Shown here: positions 60,136-64,000 of the stretch, in pieces | Layout of the letters: every line of letters starts with the position of its first letter | Numbering within the stretch: the stretch's first letter is position 1 | Assembly: GCA_016508695.1 (NCBI GenBank) | Contig: VNKQ01000013.1 | Location: forward strand, 1,426,001 to 1,490,000 | Direction: 5' to 3' | Length of the DNA stretch: 64,000 nt | From: Hyphodiscus hymeniophilus | Taxonomy: Eukaryota; Ascomycota; Leotiomycetes; Helotiales; Hyphodiscaceae | Made by a program: the position numbers and the translations under genes | The notes under the pieces: model-generated | The model's input: the letters and a program-made list of their open reading frames with translations, nothing else | Database searches by the model: none | What the model was told of the DNA's origin: nothing

Positions 60136-60824
60136 TAATGAGAAGTTTTCGGGAGTAAAGTCCCTAAAGTCTTCCTTGAACAGATCCCATAGGAAACCAT
60201 CACGCCTCTCTTCTTTGGTCTACTCATAAATCTTCGTGTCGATATATTCGGCCATGATCGACGGTGTTGCAGTGCTAATTGTGCTCGTAACCATTCCTCC
60301 TGCCCATTTTTCTAGTTTCACTTTCTATAACTCCTCATTGTTTACCTGGGAAGCCATTTTAGTGAGTGATCTAGAATTTCCCAGTTTCCTGTGCCCTTCC
60401 TTGCGTATGTGTGTGTTCAAGAGGAGTGTTTGTGGAGAGGTATCCGTAGAGAGGTGAAGGTGAATTCCAGGTGTGAGGTGTGGTTGATAATTGTGTTTTG
60501 GGGGGAAGAGGTGCTGTTGCTGCCTCTTTTGTCGATTCTCTGTTCTCTATTGTGGAGGTTTCGTTCTTGAGGTTTCTGAGTATATAGTTTGAGGTTTGAA
60601 TGGTTGAAACAACGAGTGATGCACTCATTCTTCGACAAGGGGTCTCAAGAAGCCCCAAAAAATCACTTCAACGCCTGGGATCCTATCCTCAGCGTTTTAG
60701 TTGATCCTTCTGATCTATATGTACAAACTGATCAGTGTCGGTCCACCTGTAGCACGTAGCAAATCACTATTCAAGTGGTATGCTAGTATGCTTGTAAATA
60801 GTTCTAATTCCTCAGTTGAGTAGG

Positions 60825-60853
60825 GAGACAAGGCTGCTATATAGCCTTGTCTC
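60825..60853. repeat. Perfect 11-bp inverted repeat with 7-nt loop
   Basis: Arms gagacaaggct (60825-60835) and agccttgtctc (60843-60853) are exact reverse complements around gctatat. It could fold as a hairpin, or be the promoter region of a long terminal repeat, as its centre is TATA-like. Confidence 0.8.
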
Positions 60854-60999
60854 TGCTCCTACGTTATACAAAGAACTAGCTAGCACAAAGAACGATCAAA
60901 GAGCTAGCTATCCTTTGACAGTTATGTGGTAAGGACATCATACCGTCACAAACGGAAGACAACCTCAAAGAAACCCACAGTACGCATCACGAGGCTTAT

Positions 61000-62773
61000 C
61001 AAAAAGTCAACTAATTTTGTCCTTGCGGAGGTGCTCCGGGTCGCCTTTAACACTGCTGTCAACTTCCATGATATTGCCACCACCTCGTTGCTGTCGCCAG
61101 ATCCATCTACAATAAAATTGACAATGTAGTATTTAGTTGGATAATCATAAAATCGACCTTTGCGCACAAGCTCGTTTTGGCTGAAAAGCCAAGTAAGCTT
61201 ATTTTCTGGTACGGCTCCAGAGGGTAAGCTTCTTCTTTGACTCTGAAGAATTGAAGCTCTAGTTTGTCATGAGCCGCGTCGTACACAACGTCCACGTAAA
61301 AGGAGCGAATTCCGTTATGGTAGCGGCCCACGTAGGACTCAAGACTACGGGTAGCTTTGCTGGTAGTGCGTTTCTCACCAAGTTCTTTCGAATGACTTCT
61401 ATGGAAGTTGTAGCTTCTACAGCAGCCTTCTTTGAGCGTTCAAGAAACTGATCAATGTCCGGTGGAGTGACACCAAAAAGGGCCTCGGCCAAGACCTCCG
61501 TAATAAATCTGGGCCCGTTATAATTCAGAGGCATACAGTTTGCGAGAACAATGACGGTACTCATGGTCTCTGGGAAGACCACACTGAAAGCCATGGCGCC
61601 GCTAATACAACCCTCGTGATAGAGCAACAGTCGCAATAGAGATCCTTTGCCGACGACGGGCAGCTCTGAAAGATCTTTCTGGCTGTTCGGCAGAGCAAAT
61701 GGGCCAGGGAGTTGCGTTCTGTACCAGCCACTAGCATACGAATACTCTCTGAGAGATTCGAATGGAAATTGGTCTGTCCACGCCATATACGACCAACTTG
61801 CTTCAATGGATTGGTAGAAGCGGCCGGCTGTGAGTCAAATTCAAGCTCGGCGTTCCCAGCTTCGATGTAGGCGTGGTAGAATTTGAAGAGATCGGAAAAC
61901 GAGCTCCTGACTCCGCCAGCAGCAGCCATCATTGCATCCGCACCTGCGAATGGCTGGGCGATCTTGACAGGCTCGCCGTTCCCCTGGGTCATATAGGCGT
62001 TGGAAGTGTTTCATCCTTCTCAGGTGCCCCAACACAAGTCCGATTCATCTCAAGAGGATTGAGAATACGATCTTGGAGGAACTCGTGGAAAGTTTTTCTA
62101 GAGAGCTTCTCAATAATCTGTCCTACAATCTCGTAGGCAAAATTGTTGTAGCAGTACCCTGCACGAAATGGGCGGACAGCAGGCATGGTGCTAAACATCG
62201 GAATGGCTTCAGACCTCTTCATAATTATTCGGTTATCACTCAGGAACCAACGCGAATCGTGCCCTTGGAGGGCCAGTTCGTGCGAGAGGAAATCCGTCAG
62301 TGTCAGATTCAGGAGAGGGTCACCCAGAGGACGTTTGAATTCCGGGAAGACGTCTTTCAGCTGCGTACCCCAGGTGGATTTTCTATCTTCTACCAAGATG
62401 CCCGCCATCGCAGCGGTTACGGCTTTGAAAGAGATCCCAAAGTGTAAATTGTATCGGAATTTGGGGCGATTTCAGCCTCAACATCACGATGCCCAAGGCT
62501 GGCCTCGTAGACAATTTGGCCCTGGTGTGAGACGCCAATTGAAACGCCCAGCATACCGGAGAGCTTGCAAAGCTGGACGAATACTGGCTCTAAAGCCTTG
62601 AGTTTGACCGTAATTTGATTCATGGTTTCCACAGTGATGGAAGTCGGCTGATGAATATGCTGATATCCAAATTTAATCGAAGGTGGGGCCTGGAGCTCAA
62701 AGTAGGACAACGCAAAGAAAGAACAAACAAAGGTGCTGGTTAGAAGTAGAAGTCGCAAACACCAGCTAGACAT
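61000..62773 (-). pseudogene. Beta-lactamase-fold serine hydrolase pseudogene with several frameshifts
   Basis: The family is the class C beta-lactamase/esterase-like serine hydrolases common in fungi. The N-terminus (MSSWCLRLLLLTSTFVCSFF) is a signal anchor. Catalytic motifs are visible: SLSK (Ser-x-x-Lys) near 62417 and YNN (GYCYNNFAYEIVGQII) near 62150. Similarity then continues through five different frames, changing near 62415, 61990, 61800, 61335 and 61150. Each change is a one- or two-base offset with no room for an intron, since adjoining frames overlap. The last piece (NELVRKGRFYDYPTKYYIV) matches the usual C-terminal domain of this family. The first change removes one base right after the codon for the catalytic Lys. 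The gene is therefore dead, or the assembly carries several errors. It is flanked by retrotransposon debris. Confidence 0.8.
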
Positions 62774-63120
62774 AGTCGATTGATAAAGCAGATGGGACAG
62801 CGCACCATTACAAATGCAATTTCTGGCCTTGCACATTCCTCAAGATGCCCGATGGGGTGCATAGGGCCGCGAAATCGTCGTGCGACACGACTGGGCGAGC
62901 TCACACATGCGTATGCACAGGAAATAAGTCTGTCACATAGGCAAAGCCGGACGTGATCTACTTGTAGTGGGGCTTATCAGACTGCGTGGAGAAGTATAAC
63001 CTTACCATTGGGAAACAGAAGCATCTGGATCTATATCAATATATAAACTACGAAACATTTCAAGGCGACTTGATAGTAGCTGACAGGCGGTATGGCGAAA
63101 GGAATATCTCGAAGCACCTT
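62774..63120. other. Intergenic region upstream of the NLR-like fragment
   Basis: About 350 bases. It may hold the promoter and 5' exon of the NLR-like gene on the plus strand and the promoter remnant of the hydrolase pseudogene on the minus strand. A possible 3' splice site (cacctttag) ends at 63123. Nothing else was recognised. Confidence 0.35.
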
Positions 63121-63123
63121 TAG

Positions 63124-64000
63124 AAGCTAAAGCCTGTCTACTATCAGTTTAACTACTTCGTTGATGCAATTAATTCCATTGTTTCGGCACACCCAGAAGT
63201 CGCCGGCTTCGTTTGGGGAGGAACTTTGGCACTCATTTTGGTGAGACCAGCCCCGTGTTACTCCCCGGTACGAGTAATAAGTCTCGATATGCACTGACAG
63301 CGCTGTCAAGGGTGCAAGCAAGTCCGTCGATTTACTAGCTACAATAACAGAAATAATACACGAGCTTGCATTACTTTTCCAGCATTTGCAATGCTATTTG
63401 ACGATTTTCCCCCACTCGTCTGAAGTGCAAGAATGTACAAAATGTTTAATGAATGACTATATTAGTTTCATCATTTCAGCGTGGGAATTCTTCAAGAAAC
63501 GGCCAATACTTAAGTAGCTAGATTTTGATAAGTCACAAAAGTCTTGCTCATTCCTATCTATACAGACAATCTTTTGCAGATGTTCTGGTCAACTGTCGAC
63601 TCGTGGTTCCAAAGTACGCAAGCCAACATAGTGAAAACCATAGCAGACTTCACACGTAAACGTAACGAGTTAGTTCACACGACGATAATCAACGGGCAAC
63701 GCCAATTGCTGGACGGTCAGGACCGCCTCGCAGAGGAAGTGGATGGCAACCATCAAGCGCTGGTTGACACACAACGCCAGATACTGGCATAATTTCCATC
63801 TGTGACGATTCTACTCGCACAGTCTAAGAAACTCTACAGCGTTCCACTATCGCAGAATCCACATTTCTCCGGTCGAGGGACAGAATTGTCTTTTGTGGAG
63901 AAAAGTCTTACCCCCTCTACCAATAGTAGTCACTCGCAGCAAAATTCGTGCCTCATTCACGGTATTGGGGGCTCTGGAAGGACATTACTAGCCGTGGAGC
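63124..64000 (+). pseudogene. Partial fungal NLR-like (NACHT/NB-ARC) gene, disrupted, runs off the window
   Basis: Coding pieces on the plus strand match fungal NLR-type proteins used in self/non-self recognition and incompatibility. The first piece (to about 63240) reads FNYFVDAINSIVSAHPEVAG then FVWGGTLALIL. After a probable intron (63241-63310) comes SVDLLATITEIIHELALLFQ and ISAWEFFKKRPIL, the helical N-terminal domain (DUF7708-like). A third piece from 63580 (MFWSTVDSWFQSTQANIV, then DGQDRLAEEVDGN) is coiled coil. Without an intron it runs through an in-frame TAA (63790-63792) into FSGRGTELSFVEKSL and CLIHGIGGSGRTLLAVE, the P-loop. The Walker A Lys is Arg. The junction between the second and third pieces is off by one frame with the available splice sites. 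The end of the window cuts the gene, and its N-terminus is unclear. Confidence 0.68.

Larger units (their letters stand above)
59780..60945. other. Region between gag remnant and serine hydrolase pseudogene
   Basis: About 1.2 kb without a supported gene. It holds a run of 17 G (60119-60135) and, at 60700-60911, a segment with features of a long terminal repeat: TG..CA-type ends (tgatcctt ... cctttgaca), a TATA-like centre and an inverted repeat. I could not find a second copy to confirm it. Confidence 0.35.

Noticed and set aside
61000..62773. Frame changes in the serine hydrolase explained by introns
   Set aside because: Adjoining frames overlap or are separated by a few bases only, leaving no room for introns of 40 nt or more.
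1..64000. tRNA, rRNA genes and CRISPR arrays
   Set aside because: I found no convincing cloverleaf with matching A and B boxes, no rRNA-like sequence and no regular repeat-spacer array. A search with a covariance model would be decisive for tRNAs.

Overview
The window is nuclear DNA from a filamentous ascomycete (Pezizomycotina). Genes are spaced in fungal fashion on both strands, introns are about 45-110 nt with GT..AG ends, and many products are fungal-specific: AUR1, CWH43, ATG26, a hybrid histidine kinase and an NLR-type NACHT protein. The class cannot be fixed from sequence alone; Leotiomycetes is my guess only.

Layout. From 1.4 to 14.3 kb: a GAF-type hybrid histidine kinase, a RutA-type flavin mono-oxygenase, the 3' relic of a long-chain acyl-CoA synthetase, a CaM-kinase-like Ser/Thr kinase, a decayed unrecognised gene and inositol phosphorylceramide synthase (AUR1). 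A 3.6 kb gene-free stretch follows. From 17.9 to 23.7 kb lies one 8-exon gene for a 1761-residue secreted protein with a Ser/Thr-rich repeat stalk and a subtilisin-like (S8) domain.

From 24.2 to 49.7 kb is a compact housekeeping block: CWH43, UTP6, a membrane-anchored DUF4097-like protein, PAN5-type ketopantoate reductase, the complex I subunit NDUFA13/GRIM-19 (four small exons), the RNA polymerase II CTD phosphatase FCP1, sterol glucosyltransferase ATG26, the WD40 protein CMR1 and an uncharacterised membrane protein.

From about 50 kb to the right edge the character changes to accessory DNA: several kilobases with no recognisable gene, an FHA-kinase with a broken DFG motif, a gag remnant of an LTR retrotransposon, a beta-lactamase-fold serine hydrolase pseudogene with at least four frameshifts, and the 5' part of an NLR-like gene that runs off the window with an in-frame stop and an altered Walker A lysine.

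Several products act on membrane and surface lipids: AUR1 makes inositol phosphorylceramide, CWH43 puts ceramide into GPI anchors, and ATG26 glucosylates sterols. They are not adjacent and nothing suggests co-regulation. CWH43/UTP6, and the DUF4097-like gene with PAN5, are divergent pairs. PAN5 and NDUFA13 converge with about 110 bp between stop codons. All exon coordinates were derived by hand from splice signals, family motifs and reading-frame sums.
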